NCBI GenBank assembly: GCA_016212185.1
Contig: JACRGX010000065.1
Location: 1-59,489 of the forward strand
Direction of reading: 5' to 3'
Length of the DNA: 59,489 nt
From: Nitrospirota bacterium
GTDB taxonomy: Bacteria; Nitrospirota; Thermodesulfovibrionia; UBA6902; DSMQ01
Part shown: positions 8,338 to 18,121 of the stretch, piece by piece
How positions within the stretch are numbered: the first letter of the stretch is position 1
Layout: each line of letters starts with the position of its first letter
Position numbers and translations under genes: made by a program
Notes under the pieces: model-generated
Databases searched by the model: none
What the model was told of the DNA's origin: nothing
Seen by the model: the letters and a program-made list of their open reading frames with translations, nothing else

Positions 8338-8823
8338 ATGAAGAGGCTGTGGGCGCCGTGGAGAATGGAATATATCTTATCCGATGAAAAACACAAGGGC
8401 TGCCTTTTCTGCGATTTTATAAAACAGGAAAAACGAAATGACAAAAAAAATTTAATTCTGCACAGGGGGAAACACTGCTTTGTGATTTTAAACCGCTATC
8501 CTTATAACGGCGGACATCTGATGGTGGTCCCCTATTTTCATACACCAACCTTTGACGGTCTTTCAGACAAGGCTCTTTTTGATTTGATAAAGACTGTGGA
8601 AAAATCAGTAGGTATTCTAATAAAGGCGCTGAGCCCCGATGGTTTTAACATGGGGCTTAATTTTGGCAAGGTTGCGGGCGCCGGCATGGAACAGCATATG
8701 CACATTCACGTGGTCCCGCGATGGGCGGGCGATACTGACAGCATGCCCATAATTTCGGAAATAAGGGTGATGCCCGAGCACCTGAGAAAAACCTACGACA
8801 AACTAAGAAAATTCTTCAAGTAG
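8338..8823 (+). CDS. HIT-family hydrolase (Ap4A phosphorylase-like)
   Basis: The 161-residue nucleotide hydrolase or transferase begins with MKRLWAPWRMEYI, the signature start of the Ap4A-phosphorylase-like HIT branch. A CxxC pair (C22, C25), the usual zinc half-site, follows, and the catalytic His triad EQHMHIHVVPRW lies near the C-terminus. GAGGAGAG directly precedes the ATG at 8338, so this start is better than an in-frame TTG 12 nt upstream. The gap before it is filled by TCAATTATCAATTA stutters. Confidence 0.92.
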   Translation: MKRLWAPWRMEYILSDEKHKGCLFCDFIKQEKRNDKKNLILHRGKHCFVILNRYPYNGGHLMVVPYFHTPTFDGLSDKALFDLIKTVEKSVGILIKALSPDGFNMGLNFGKVAGAGMEQHMHIHVVPRWAGDTDSMPIISEIRVMPEHLRKTYDKLRKFFK

Positions 8824-8847
8824 GAGTAGTTTGCTTTTTGAAATAGT

Positions 8848-11115
8848 TCATAATGCCTCACATCCCTTTTTAATTCCCAAATCACAAGATTTTTGGAAGT
8901 CTGACATCGCACTTGCAGTATTACCAAGATGGAAATAGGTAACGCCGCGATTAAAATAGGCATCAGCATATTTCGGATTTATAGTAATTGCTGCAGTATA
9001 GTCATTAAGAGCCTTATCAGGGAGGCCTTCTTCATCGTATGAATTCCCGCGGTTTGTATAAGACTCTACGAGTGTTGGATCCAGGGTAATTGCTTTTGTA
9101 TAATCTTCAATGGCATTTATATATTTTTTTATTCTGGCATAGATAATTCCACGATTATTGTAAGGTTCTGCAAAATAGGGATTTATGGTGATTGCTTTTG
9201 TATAATTTTCGAAGGCTTTATCAAATTGCCCTAGTTTAAAATAAATGACTCCGAGATTATTGTAGATGTAGAATAAATCCGGTTTTTCATTTAAAACTTT
9301 GTTATACATTTCAATTGCCACGGCAAACATATTTATTTTACTGTAAACAGTTGCAAGATTATGAAGTGCATCTGTAAAATGTGGATCTAATTCTATGGCT
9401 ATTTGAAATTTGGAAGTAGCTTTATCAAATATTTCTCTGTTCATATAAGCTATCCCCAATTCATTATAACCTCTTGCCTTATTCGGGCTCTTTTTTATCA
9501 CATTTTCCCATAGCACTATTTCATCTTGCCATACAGTATTTCTTGAATAAGTAGCCCAGGTAAATGTAATAATGATTAACGTAAGTCCTGTGGTGATTAT
9601 GTTATTTATCAGGTGCCATTTGTTTTTTAAGCTTTTTGTCATAAAAAATATAAGAGTTATTATTGCAATGAACGCACCGACTGATGGCAGATATAGTCTG
9701 TGTTCAAAAATTACGTCCACAATAGGAATAACACTTGACTCAACAGACAAGGTTATAAAGAACCAGAAAACTCCAAAGGCGGTGAGACGTAAGACGTGAG
9801 GGGTAAGGCATGATGTGTAGCCGCAGAGCCTGCCCCGTACTTGATACGGGGCTTCAGCCTGCGTATCCGAGGTTTGTTGTTTGGTTTTTGAATAATAAAA
9901 CAGATAAACCCCGAGCCCCAAAATAGATAATAAAAACAGAAACGACAAAAATACATTCGGCTCAAAAAATGAATGATATACCGGATAGTCATAATCAAGA
10001 TTTTGATTTACCGGCAAAAATAAAAGCCTTATATATGTGATAATCACCCTGAACTGAGTAAAAAGATAGTCCACTCTTGACATTGTTGTCTGAACCCTTA
10101 CTGTCTCTGATACTTCGCCTATTAAATCTCCGGCAGACTGTGGAGCTCCGATATGAGAAATAGGAATGATAAGCAGGGTAAGGAGAAAGGGGGTTAGATA
10201 GAGAAAACGTAAGGCGTAAGGGGTAAGGCGTGATATGTAGCCGCAGGCTTTAGTCTGCGAGTTTAGAGTTTCGAGTTCAGGGTTTTGGGTTTTAAGTTTA
10301 GGGTTAAAAAAGAAAATTTCATAAAGCGTTATGATTATCGGAAGGGTGAATGCAATCTCCTTAGTCTTCATGGCAAGAACAGCAGAAAGGACAGATGTCA
10401 GATACCAGAACACAGATGACAGACTAAAGATTTTTTGCCTCTTGTCTGTGTTCTGAATTTTGAATTTCACATACATCACAAGGCTCAGGAGATAAAAGAG
10501 TGTTGAAAGGGATGTAAGCCTCTGGATTATATAGGTAACTGCCTGTGTCTGGATGGGATGGGAGACAAAGAGCAGACTTGAAAACAAGGCAACAAACTTA
10601 GTATCAGAGTATCCAAGTATCAAAGTATCAAAGCTTTGACTTTCTGACACTCCACCACTCTGACACTCTGATACTTTGACACTTTGACACCTGAAATACG
10701 GCGTTTGAAATGTAAGAAGGACAAGCCGGTAGATAAGCAGGGCGTTCAGAAGATGAATTGCAAGATTAACGATGTGATAGCCTGTGACATTAAGACCATG
10801 CAGCTTGTAGTTCAATGCAAAAGTGAGGAAGCCTATGAAACGGTTTTTAAAGCCATCATATTTAAAGGCATAATACTCAATACCCTTTGCCCCTGCTGTT
10901 TTTGCTTTTGAGGGTTCTGTGAAATACCGGAGGTCCTTAATAAAAGAATTTTTGACAATATTGTTTATATCATCAAAATAAAAAGGTACATGGAAGGTCT
11001 TGGAGTATGCAATCAGTCCAATGATGACAATTAATAAAATATGAACGGTTGGTTTATGCAGAAGACTTATTTTATTAGACGTAGTAACATTACATGCTTC
11101 TTCTGCATTTTCCAT
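8848..11115 (-). CDS. TMTC-like GT-C membrane protein with six TPRs
   Basis: The 755-residue paralog of the genes at 1-698 and 2650-4677 has the same N-terminal span, FDD motif, HPIQTQAVTYIIQR stretch and multi-span core. A last span around 500-520 is followed by six TPRs to the C-terminus. It is longer than its sister because several loops carry repeat-coded inserts: the block 10586-10710, GTAAGG stutters near 9790 and 10208, GGGTTTTAAG stutters near 10262-10310, and a GCCCCGTA...TACGGGGC palindrome near 9831. A possible protein glycosyltransferase or scaffold; the substrate is unknown. Confidence 0.82.
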   Translation of the reverse strand: MENAEEACNVTTSNKISLLHKPTVHILLIVIIGLIAYSKTFHVPFYFDDINNIVKNSFIKDLRYFTEPSKAKTAGAKGIEYYAFKYDGFKNRFIGFLTFALNYKLHGLNVTGYHIVNLAIHLLNALLIYRLVLLTFQTPYFRCQSVKVSECQSGGVSESQSFDTLILGYSDTKFVALFSSLLFVSHPIQTQAVTYIIQRLTSLSTLFYLLSLVMYVKFKIQNTDKRQKIFSLSSVFWYLTSVLSAVLAMKTKEIAFTLPIIITLYEIFFFNPKLKTQNPELETLNSQTKACGYISRLTPYALRFLYLTPFLLTLLIIPISHIGAPQSAGDLIGEVSETVRVQTTMSRVDYLFTQFRVIITYIRLLFLPVNQNLDYDYPVYHSFFEPNVFLSFLFLLSILGLGVYLFYYSKTKQQTSDTQAEAPYQVRGRLCGYTSCLTPHVLRLTAFGVFWFFITLSVESSVIPIVDVIFEHRLYLPSVGAFIAIITLIFFMTKSLKNKWHLINNIITTGLTLIIITFTWATYSRNTVWQDEIVLWENVIKKSPNKARGYNELGIAYMNREIFDKATSKFQIAIELDPHFTDALHNLATVYSKINMFAVAIEMYNKVLNEKPDLFYIYNNLGVIYFKLGQFDKAFENYTKAITINPYFAEPYNNRGIIYARIKKYINAIEDYTKAITLDPTLVESYTNRGNSYDEEGLPDKALNDYTAAITINPKYADAYFNRGVTYFHLGNTASAMSDFQKSCDLGIKKGCEAL
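10586..10710 (-). repeat. 125-nt block identical to 229-353
   Basis: This is the second copy of the block described at 229-353, in the matching position of the paralogous gene and also in frame. Confidence 0.85.
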
Positions 11116-11140
11116 TGAGATAATACAACACTTGCCAACC

Positions 11141-11914
11141 CTATTTCTTTTTCAGCTCACTGTCAATTGTCGCCTTAAAATCATCAAGTGACCTGCCCTG
11201 CATCCTCTTCCCATTTATAAAAAGAGTGGGCGTGCCTGTTACTCCAACGTTATTGCCGAGTGTTATGTCCTGCTGTATCTGTGCGTCATATTTACTGCTG
11301 GAATAGTCAGTATTAAATTTTTCCATATTCAGCCCGAGCTGTGCTGCGAATTCCTTGAATTTGTCTTCGCCAAGCTTGGTGAAATTTGCAAAGATAAGGT
11401 CGTGCATTTCCCAGAATTTGCCCTGTTCAAAAGCTGCGAGACTCGCCTTAGTCGCATTTTTTGCATGAGGGTGGAAAGGCAACGGATATTGTTTAAAAAC
11501 CAGCTTAACCTCTTTTGGATAAGCCTTTAGAACATCGTTTAAAGTGGGCTCAAGCTGGGCGCAGTAAGGACACTGGAAATCAGAAAACTCTGTAATGGTA
11601 ACAGGCGCATTCTTGTCGCCTTTTACAGGTGAATTTCCGATGGGAATGGTATAAACTTTACTGAAATCAACAGCGGGCCTTGCAGGTTGTGCAGGACTTG
11701 AGACTTTCTTTTCAAGGGCATCAAGTTTCAGGAGGATTTCTTTTTGTGTTTTCTGGATTTCCTTAAGCGTATTCTGTATGTCGGGGGATGCCTTCTTTTC
11801 TTCTTTTTGAGCTTTTTGAGCGGGTTGAGTCCCTGCAAAAACCCCGTTACTTGTAAAGGCTGCAAAAACAATCATTGCAAGCATGGATAATGTCAGTTTT
11901 GTAAAGCGTTTCAT
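11141..11914 (-). CDS. DsbA-like periplasmic thioredoxin-fold protein
   Basis: The 257-residue protein has a signal peptide (residues 1-28, ending VFAG), a charged coiled-coil segment (about 38-72) and a DSBA/thioredoxin domain. The redox motif is C115-P-Y-C118 in FSDFQCPYC, with a cis-Pro loop GVTGTPTLFING near 224-235. It probably makes or shuffles disulfides in exported proteins, in the style of BdbD or ScsC; the N-terminal coiled coil may mediate oligomers. AGGAGG lies 8 nt before the ATG. It is divergent from mutS, with 157 nt of AT-rich sequence between. Confidence 0.9.
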   Translation of the reverse strand: MKRFTKLTLSMLAMIVFAAFTSNGVFAGTQPAQKAQKEEKKASPDIQNTLKEIQKTQKEILLKLDALEKKVSSPAQPARPAVDFSKVYTIPIGNSPVKGDKNAPVTITEFSDFQCPYCAQLEPTLNDVLKAYPKEVKLVFKQYPLPFHPHAKNATKASLAAFEQGKFWEMHDLIFANFTKLGEDKFKEFAAQLGLNMEKFNTDYSSSKYDAQIQQDITLGNNVGVTGTPTLFINGKRMQGRSLDDFKATIDSELKKK

Positions 11915-12071
11915 TTCAGTCCTCCTGTTAAGTTGTAGAATTTAATTTGTTAAAAATAACACAAAAGAAAAATTTTAGCAAATTGTATTCTGAGTTGAGC
12001 AGTTATTTCAAACTCTTTTATTATGACAGTTATTATGGTATATTCTTAAGATTCTTTAATTTTAGATTTTT

Positions 12072-14687
12072 ATGTCAGAACTAACCCCTTTAATGAGGCA
12101 ATATCACGAGGTAAAACAGAATCATCCCGATTCTATTGTATTTTTCCGCCTCGGTGATTTTTATGAGATGTTCGGGCAGGATGCAGTGACAGCGTCAAAA
12201 ATTCTTCAGATTGCCCTGACAACGAGGGACCGGGGCAAAGAAGACGCCGTTCCGATGTGCGGCGTGCCGCATTTTACTGCAGAAACCTATATCGCAAAAT
12301 TAATAAAAAGCGGACATAAGGTTGCAATCTGCGAGCAGGTGGAAGACCCGAAAGATGCAAAGGGGATAGTGAGGAGGGAGGTTGTCAGGGTTGTGACTCC
12401 CGGGACCTTTCAACCCGAGAGTCCGAAGGAAAACAATTACATACTGAGTATTTTTCAGAAGGAAAATATTTTTGGTTTTGCCGCCGCCGATATAACGACC
12501 GGAGAGTTCCAGATTTACGAATCCTGCAATAATCTTAATGACGAGATAGTGAGGTTTGAGCCTAAGGAAGTGCTTTACCCCCTGAGTTTTAAGCACAATC
12601 CCTCCATTCAGGAATGGCTTAACGGTTATTACACTACCCCGTATGAGGACTGGTATTACGATTATATTGAGGCGTACAGGGCGCTTTTAAAACACTTCAA
12701 AGTAGGCTCTCTTGACGGTTATGGCGTTGAGGGCATGGTCGTGGCTGTTTCAGCGGCCGGCGCTCTTCTTAATTATCTTGAGGGTACACAGAAAGGAGCT
12801 CTCGGATTTAAAAAGATAAAAGTCCTCAAGCGCGATTCGCACATGCTGCTTGACGCCGCCACGCAGAAAAACCTGGAGCTTATAAAAAATATTAAAGATG
12901 ACGCAAAGGAAGGCAGTCTGCTCTGGGTTATTGATGAGACGCTTACGCCGATGGGCGCAAGGCTTCTGAGGACCTGGCTTCTTAATCCCCTGCTTAACGC
13001 TGAAAAAATATGGGAAAGGCAGGATTCAGTTGGTTCTCTTTATGATGATTCAGCGCTGCTTTCTAAAATTCAGGGGATTTTAAAAGATATATCAGATATT
13101 GAGCGCTTATCATCCAGGATGGACAACGAAAGCGCTAATGCAAGGGACCTGACAGCGCTTAAGAATTCACTGAAACTCCTGCCAGGACTTAAGGGCTTGC
13201 TCAGAGACAGCGGAGACAGGCGTATTAAATTTCTGCAAGGGCAAATTGATGAACTTTCAGACATAGAAGCGCTTATTGAAAAATCCATTGCCGGAAATCC
13301 TCCTCTCAGCCTGAAAGACGGAGGCCTGATAAGGCAGGAATTCAGCCCTGAGGTTGACGAACTGAGGCAGATTAGTTCAAGCGGAAAGGATTTCCTTGCC
13401 TCGCTTGAAACAAGAGAGAAGGAGCGCACAGGCATATCATCATTAAAAATAGGCTATAACAGGGTCTTTGGTTATTTTATTGAAGTTACAAAACCGAACC
13501 TCCCGCAGGTCCCGCCTGATTATATAAGAAAACAGACGATTGCAAACGGCGAGCGTTTTATAACGCCTGAACTCAAAGAATATGAATCAAAGGTTTTGGG
13601 CGCGGAAGAAAGGCTTAAAAATCTTGAATATGAAATTTTCATAAAACTAAGGGCTGAGATTCTGAAAGAAACTGAAAGGATTCAAAAGACTGCTTCTGCA
13701 ATTGCAGAACTGGACGCCCTGTCCGGTTTTGCACGCATTGCGGCCAAATATAATTATGTAAGGCCTGTGGTTGACAGCGGCGACATTATCCGGATTTCCG
13801 AGGGCCGGCATCCTGTGCTTGAAAGGCTGGCGATAAGCGACAGGTTTATCCCGAACGACGCAATGCTTGATACATTCGCAAACAATATTTTAATCATCAC
13901 AGGCCCGAACATGGCAGGCAAATCAACATATATGAGGCAGGTTGCTCTCATAGTTTTACTGGCACAGACAGGCAGTTTTGTGCCTGCGAAAGAGGCCAGG
14001 ATAGGGATTGTTGACAGGATATTTACACGCATAGGCGCATCGGATGTAATAACCAAAGGTCAAAGCACTTTTATGATTGAAATGATTGAAACGGCAAATA
14101 TCATAAACAATGCAACCCAAAAGAGCCTTATCCTGCTTGATGAAGTTGGAAGGGGGACCAGCACTTTTGACGGTATAAGCATTGCATGGGCAACTGCCGA
14201 ATACATCGCTAAGAACCTGAAGGCAAGGACGCTTTTTGCAACTCATTACCATGAACTCACAGAACTTGCGCTCTGCCTTGAGGGAATTAAGAACCTGAAT
14301 GTTGCCGTTAAAGAGTGGGGCGATGAAATAATATTTTTAAGAAAAATTGAAGAGGGACCTGCCGACAAGAGTTACGGCATACAGGTTGCGAGACTTGCAG
14401 GGCTTCCCGATGATGTAATAAAACGCGCAAAAGAAGTTCTTTCAAATCTTGAAAAGGCAGAGCTTAATGAACTCGGCGCACCGAAGATTGCCTATTCTGC
14501 AGATTCCCCTGCAGAGAAACCAAAGGGCGGACAACTGGACCTTTTCACCACGCAGGCAGACCCCGTGATAAAGGAGCTCTTAGGGCTGGATATTATGAGC
14601 ATGTCGCCGATTGAGGCATTGAATAAACTCTATGAGATGCGTAGAAAACTGTCGGAAAAAGGCGCGGAAAAAGCGCAGGGCAATTGA
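12072..14687 (+). CDS. mutS: DNA mismatch repair ATPase MutS
   Basis: The 871-residue protein has full MutS architecture. The mismatch-reading F-Y-E motif sits near residue 30 (GDFYEMFG). Connector, lever and clamp domains follow (TPELKEYESKVLGAEERL in the clamp). Walker A GPNMAGKST lies near 611, and the C-terminal ATPase contains DEVGRGTSTFDG and FATHYHELTEL. It recognises mispairs and recruits MutL. No clear Shine-Dalgarno precedes the ATG. No mutL is nearby. Confidence 0.97.
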   Translation: MSELTPLMRQYHEVKQNHPDSIVFFRLGDFYEMFGQDAVTASKILQIALTTRDRGKEDAVPMCGVPHFTAETYIAKLIKSGHKVAICEQVEDPKDAKGIVRREVVRVVTPGTFQPESPKENNYILSIFQKENIFGFAAADITTGEFQIYESCNNLNDEIVRFEPKEVLYPLSFKHNPSIQEWLNGYYTTPYEDWYYDYIEAYRALLKHFKVGSLDGYGVEGMVVAVSAAGALLNYLEGTQKGALGFKKIKVLKRDSHMLLDAATQKNLELIKNIKDDAKEGSLLWVIDETLTPMGARLLRTWLLNPLLNAEKIWERQDSVGSLYDDSALLSKIQGILKDISDIERLSSRMDNESANARDLTALKNSLKLLPGLKGLLRDSGDRRIKFLQGQIDELSDIEALIEKSIAGNPPLSLKDGGLIRQEFSPEVDELRQISSSGKDFLASLETREKERTGISSLKIGYNRVFGYFIEVTKPNLPQVPPDYIRKQTIANGERFITPELKEYESKVLGAEERLKNLEYEIFIKLRAEILKETERIQKTASAIAELDALSGFARIAAKYNYVRPVVDSGDIIRISEGRHPVLERLAISDRFIPNDAMLDTFANNILIITGPNMAGKSTYMRQVALIVLLAQTGSFVPAKEARIGIVDRIFTRIGASDVITKGQSTFMIEMIETANIINNATQKSLILLDEVGRGTSTFDGISIAWATAEYIAKNLKARTLFATHYHELTELALCLEGIKNLNVAVKEWGDEIIFLRKIEEGPADKSYGIQVARLAGLPDDVIKRAKEVLSNLEKAELNELGAPKIAYSADSPAEKPKGGQLDLFTTQADPVIKELLGLDIMSMSPIEALNKLYEMRRKLSEKGAEKAQGN

Positions 14688-14855
14688 CTATAACTCAGAC
14701 GGTTTTGTATCCTATAATGTTATAACAGCAATTACGAGTTGAGAGTTAAAAATTAAGAGTTAAAAGTGAAAAGCCAGAGGAATAGACGCTATAAACGCTG
14801 TTTTTTATTTGTTCACTAATAACTCTTAACTTGTAACTTGTTACTGTCGTTTTTT

Positions 14856-14926
14856 TGGGGAGTCGTCCAATGGCAGGACGGCAGACTCTGGATCTGCTTA
14901 TAGGGGTTCGAATCCTCTCTCCCCAG
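14856..14926 (+). tRNA. tRNA-Gln (CUG anticodon)
   Basis: The acceptor arms TGGGGAG and CTCCCCA pair, with discriminator G. The D arm, a T arm with GGTTCGAATCC, and an anticodon stem GCAGA/TCTGC enclosing CTCTGGA give anticodon CTG. CCA is not encoded. One base separates it from the next tRNA, so they are probably one transcript. Confidence 0.95.
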
Positions 14927-14927
14927 T

Positions 14928-15003
14928 GGTCCCATCGTCTAGCGGCCTAGGACGTGGCCCTCTCAAGGCTGAAACACGGGTTCGAAACCCGTTGGGACCG
15001 CCA
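14928..15003 (+). tRNA. tRNA-Glu (CUC anticodon)
   Basis: The acceptor arms GGTCCCA and TGGGACC pair, followed by an encoded GCCA end. The anticodon loop CTCTCAA gives CTC. The T arm is CGGGTTCGAAACCCG. Unlike the neighbouring tRNA-Gln it carries a genomic CCA. Confidence 0.95.
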
Positions 15004-15066
15004 TTAAAGACAGTGAACAGTAATCAGTGAACAGTGTATAGTTAAAAACAGAAGTAAGGAGGTTAA

Positions 15067-16137
15067 ATGCCTAAGACTTATAACATTGCAGTGGTCCCGG
15101 GCGACGGCACGGGTCCGGAGGTTATCGCAGAGGGAGTGAAGGTCTTAAATGCCGTATCGCACAAATACGGATTTAAACTGAATCTAAACTATTTTGATTT
15201 CGGCGGCGAGAGGTATTTAAAAACAGGCGAGACGCTTCCTCCGGACGCAATTGAAGAGCTTAAGAAATATGACGCTATTTATCTCGGCGCAATCGGACAC
15301 CCTGACGTAAAACCCGGTGTGCTTGAAAAGGGCATTCTCCTCAGGCTCAGGTTTGAGCTGGACCAGTATATTAATTTAAGACCGGTAAAACTTTATCCCG
15401 GCGTGGACTGTCCGCTTAAGGACAAAAAACCCGAGCATATAGATTTCGTCGTTGTGAGGGAGAATACCGAAGGGCTTTATGCGGGCGCGGGCGGTGTGCT
15501 TAAAAAAGGGACGCCTGACGAAGTAGCGGTGCAGGAGTCAATTAACACCAGAAAAGGCGTTGAGCGCTGTATCCGCTATGCCTTTGAATATTGCAGGAAG
15601 AGGAACAAGGCGAACAAGCTTACCCTTTGCGGAAAGACAAATGTCCTGACGTTTGCCTTTGATTTATGGGAGAGGACCTTTTATGAGGTTGCAAAGGAAT
15701 ATCCGGATGTAAAACCTGACTATGCACATGTGGATGCGATAACCATGTGGTTTGTCAAAAACCCCGAGTGGTTTGATGTTATTGTAACAGACAATATGTT
15801 CGGCGACATAATCACTGATTTGGGCGCAATGATTCAGGGCGGGATGGGTATTGCGGCCGGAGGGAATATAAATCCTCAGGGCGTGTCCATGTTTGAGCCG
15901 ATAGGAGGCTCTGCGCCTAAATATAAAGGAATGAATGTAATTAATCCGCTTGCCGCCATATGCGCAGGGGGCATGATGCTTGAGCATTTGGGCGAGGAAA
16001 AAGCAAGTAAATGCATTGAGCAGGCTGTCATGACTGTCACTGCAAAACATATTAAAAGCCTTGCGGCAGGTCAGATGGGACACACGACGGCTGAAACAGG
16101 AGATCTTGTTGCAAAATATGCGGTAGAACTTTCTTAG
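15067..16137 (+). CDS. leuB: 3-isopropylmalate dehydrogenase (isocitrate/isopropylmalate family)
   Basis: This 356-residue NAD-dependent beta-decarboxylating dehydrogenase has an N-terminal [16 protein letters not shown], the substrate-Arg region [14 protein letters not shown], the [10 protein letters not shown] loop and the metal-binding [12 protein letters not shown], then GSAPKYKG. Leucine synthesis is the likely role, supported by asd, another amino-acid gene, just downstream. The family also holds isocitrate, homoisocitrate and tartrate dehydrogenases, so specificity is inferred. AAGGAGG precedes the ATG at a normal distance. Confidence 0.85.
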   Translation: MPKTYNIAVVPGDGTGPEVIAEGVKVLNAVSHKYGFKLNLNYFDFGGERYLKTGETLPPDAIEELKKYDAIYLGAIGHPDVKPGVLEKGILLRLRFELDQYINLRPVKLYPGVDCPLKDKKPEHIDFVVVRENTEGLYAGAGGVLKKGTPDEVAVQESINTRKGVERCIRYAFEYCRKRNKANKLTLCGKTNVLTFAFDLWERTFYEVAKEYPDVKPDYAHVDAITMWFVKNPEWFDVIVTDNMFGDIITDLGAMIQGGMGIAAGGNINPQGVSMFEPIGGSAPKYKGMNVINPLAAICAGGMMLEHLGEEKASKCIEQAVMTVTAKHIKSLAAGQMGHTTAETGDLVAKYAVELS

Positions 16138-16184
16138 CAAATGCATAGATGTCATTGTCTTCGGGGATAATGACAATTATAAAA

Positions 16185-17009
16185 ATGAGAAAAACAACTA
16201 TACGGCTGACAGCTTTGATTGCCATTCTTTCTTTTTTAGGATGCACAACAGCCTCTAAGAATGTGCCGCTTGCCAAGAAGAATCTGACTACCAGTCAGTA
16301 TTTAAAAGTGGTGAGATTTAAAACACCGGGAGGCATTAGGGTATCAAGCGCTGAATGCACCATTTTTAGTGCGAGCATCGGAACTCTGCTGTTCCCGGGA
16401 GTGGGAACAGCGGTGGGAACCCTGGCGTCAATACAGCGGATAGGGAATGAAATTCCCCGTCCGGATTTTGGCAAACTGGTATTAGAAAAATTTGTAAGAC
16501 GCGCGCTTAAGAACATCCCTAATTGGCCTGAGATGAGCATTGAAGAAGAGCCTGTAAAAGAAGTATTTGTGAAGAAGGCACCTTTGAAGAAGGCACCTGC
16601 GAAGGAAGTATATGTAAAGGAAGAACCGATGATAGAGCGTCCAACTTATGAATTTTTTATGCCATTACTGCTTGAGGAATCTTTTGTGTCATTGCCGCCT
16701 GAGGAAGAAGAGATTGAGTTTGAAAATGCCGTGCTTGAATTTAAGGTGTATCGTATTTCAATTGATACTGTTGATATGGAGCTTTCAAGCAGTACAAAGG
16801 CAACACTGAAGGACCCTTACGGCAAGGTCCTCTGGGAAAAATCATTTACTTACAGGGGAGGCGATTTTAAGAGGAAATACACCTTGAGAGAATTCACAGC
16901 TAACGATGGAGAAATTTTAAAAGAAGAACTGGAGTACGCCGCCGATGCTACGGCAGCCGACTTCATAGAACATTTTACAGGGACGGTAACATTAGAAAAA
17001 CCATTGTAA
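16185..17009 (+). CDS. Putative lipoprotein with Lys/Glu/Pro repeats, unknown function
   Basis: I do not recognise the family. The protein starts with MRKTTIRL, a hydrophobic stretch and the lipobox LSFLGC, so it should be anchored in a membrane by lipid. A middle segment repeats KEVFVKK/KEVYVKE words rich in Lys, Glu and Pro, which may span the periplasm. The C-terminal 90 residues look like a folded domain (LEFKVYRISIDTVDMELSSS). In-frame ATGs at 16149 and 16170 are alternatives; none has a good ribosome site. It lies between leuB and asd on the same strand. Confidence 0.7.
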   Translation: MRKTTIRLTALIAILSFLGCTTASKNVPLAKKNLTTSQYLKVVRFKTPGGIRVSSAECTIFSASIGTLLFPGVGTAVGTLASIQRIGNEIPRPDFGKLVLEKFVRRALKNIPNWPEMSIEEEPVKEVFVKKAPLKKAPAKEVYVKEEPMIERPTYEFFMPLLLEESFVSLPPEEEEIEFENAVLEFKVYRISIDTVDMELSSSTKATLKDPYGKVLWEKSFTYRGGDFKRKYTLREFTANDGEILKEELEYAADATAADFIEHFTGTVTLEKPL

Positions 17010-17052
17010 TATATGAAGTAAAATTTAATTTTTATTAAGAAAGGTCATACAG

Positions 17053-18066
17053 ATGCTGAAGAAAAAAAAGAAATATGTTGTTGCGGTTGTTGGAGCAACG
17101 GGCGCGGTTGGAAATGAAATGGTTTCAATCCTTGAGGGAAGGAAGTTCCCGGTTGAAAAACTGAGGCTTTTTGCCTCGGAGCGTTCAGAAGGCAAGACTA
17201 TTGAATTCAATGACAAGGCAGTGCTTGTGGAAATACTGAGTGAAAAGGTTTTTGCAGGGATAGACATCGCCCTGTTTTCTGCCGGAGCAGAGCGGAGCCT
17301 TCACTTTGCTCCCTTTGCGGTTAAGGCAGGCTGTGTTGTCATTGACAATTCAAGCGCATGGAGGATGGATCCCGGTGTGCCGCTTGTGGTGCCTGAGGTC
17401 AACCCCCATGATTTAAAGTGGCATAAGGGGATAATTGCAAATCCAAACTGTTCAACAATCCAAATGGTTGTTGTCATGAAGCCCATTCATGATGCGGTTA
17501 AAATCAAGAGGGTGGTTGTGACCACATTCCAGTCTGTCTCAGGCACAGGCAAAAGGGCCATGGAGGAGCTCCTGCAGCAGTCCTCGGACATGCTTAATTT
17601 CAAGGAGATAAAGCCGGTTGTCTATCCGCATCAGATAGCTTTTAACTGCCTTCCCCATATTGATAAGTTTATGGAAGACGGTTATACAAAAGAAGAGATT
17701 AAGATGGTAAATGAGACCAAGAAGATTATGGGGGATGATTCAATAAGGCTTACGGCAACTACCGTACGGGTGCCTGTCTTCAGGGGGCATTCTGAGTCAG
17801 TTAACATTGAGACTGAGAGAAAATTATCGGCGAATGAGGCAAGGACGCTGCTTTCAAAAGCGCCGGGCATTGTTATTTACGATGCCCCTGAGAAAAACCT
17901 TTATCCCCTTCCTGTTGACGCCGCCGGAAAAGATGCAGTATATGTAGGAAGGATAAGGGAGGACCATTCTGTTGAAAACGGCATCAACTTGTGGGTGGTT
18001 TCGGATAATTTAAGAAAAGGCGCGGCGCTTAATGCTGTGCAGATTGCGGAAAAACTGATTGAATGA
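17053..18066 (+). CDS. asd: Aspartate-semialdehyde dehydrogenase
   Basis: The 337-residue enzyme reduces aspartyl-phosphate to the semialdehyde for Lys, Thr, Met and diaminopimelate synthesis. The NADP-binding VGATGAVGNEM is at residues 13-23, the catalytic Cys is C133 in NPNCST, and the SGTGKRAMEELLQQ and TTVRVPVFRGHSE segments carry substrate residues. Its length and order match bacterial Asd. It follows leuB and the lipoprotein on the same strand; a hairpin follows its stop. Confidence 0.95.
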   Translation: MLKKKKKYVVAVVGATGAVGNEMVSILEGRKFPVEKLRLFASERSEGKTIEFNDKAVLVEILSEKVFAGIDIALFSAGAERSLHFAPFAVKAGCVVIDNSSAWRMDPGVPLVVPEVNPHDLKWHKGIIANPNCSTIQMVVVMKPIHDAVKIKRVVVTTFQSVSGTGKRAMEELLQQSSDMLNFKEIKPVVYPHQIAFNCLPHIDKFMEDGYTKEEIKMVNETKKIMGDDSIRLTATTVRVPVFRGHSESVNIETERKLSANEARTLLSKAPGIVIYDAPEKNLYPLPVDAAGKDAVYVGRIREDHSVENGINLWVVSDNLRKGAALNAVQIAEKLIE

Positions 18067-18067
18067 C

Positions 18068-18085
18068 AAAGGCGCATATGCCTTT
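18068..18085 (+). terminator. Hairpin after asd
   Basis: AAAGGC pairs with GCCTTT around a 6-nt loop two bases after the asd stop. The following tract, ATTGATTTG, is only moderately T-rich, so this is a weak terminator candidate. Confidence 0.4.
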
Positions 18086-18121
18086 ATTGATTTGTCATTT
18101 GGATTTTGGATTTGAAATTAA

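Noticed and set aside
14856-15003. tRNA pair as an integration (attachment) site
   Set aside because: No integrase, phage gene or duplicated tRNA end is visible on either side.
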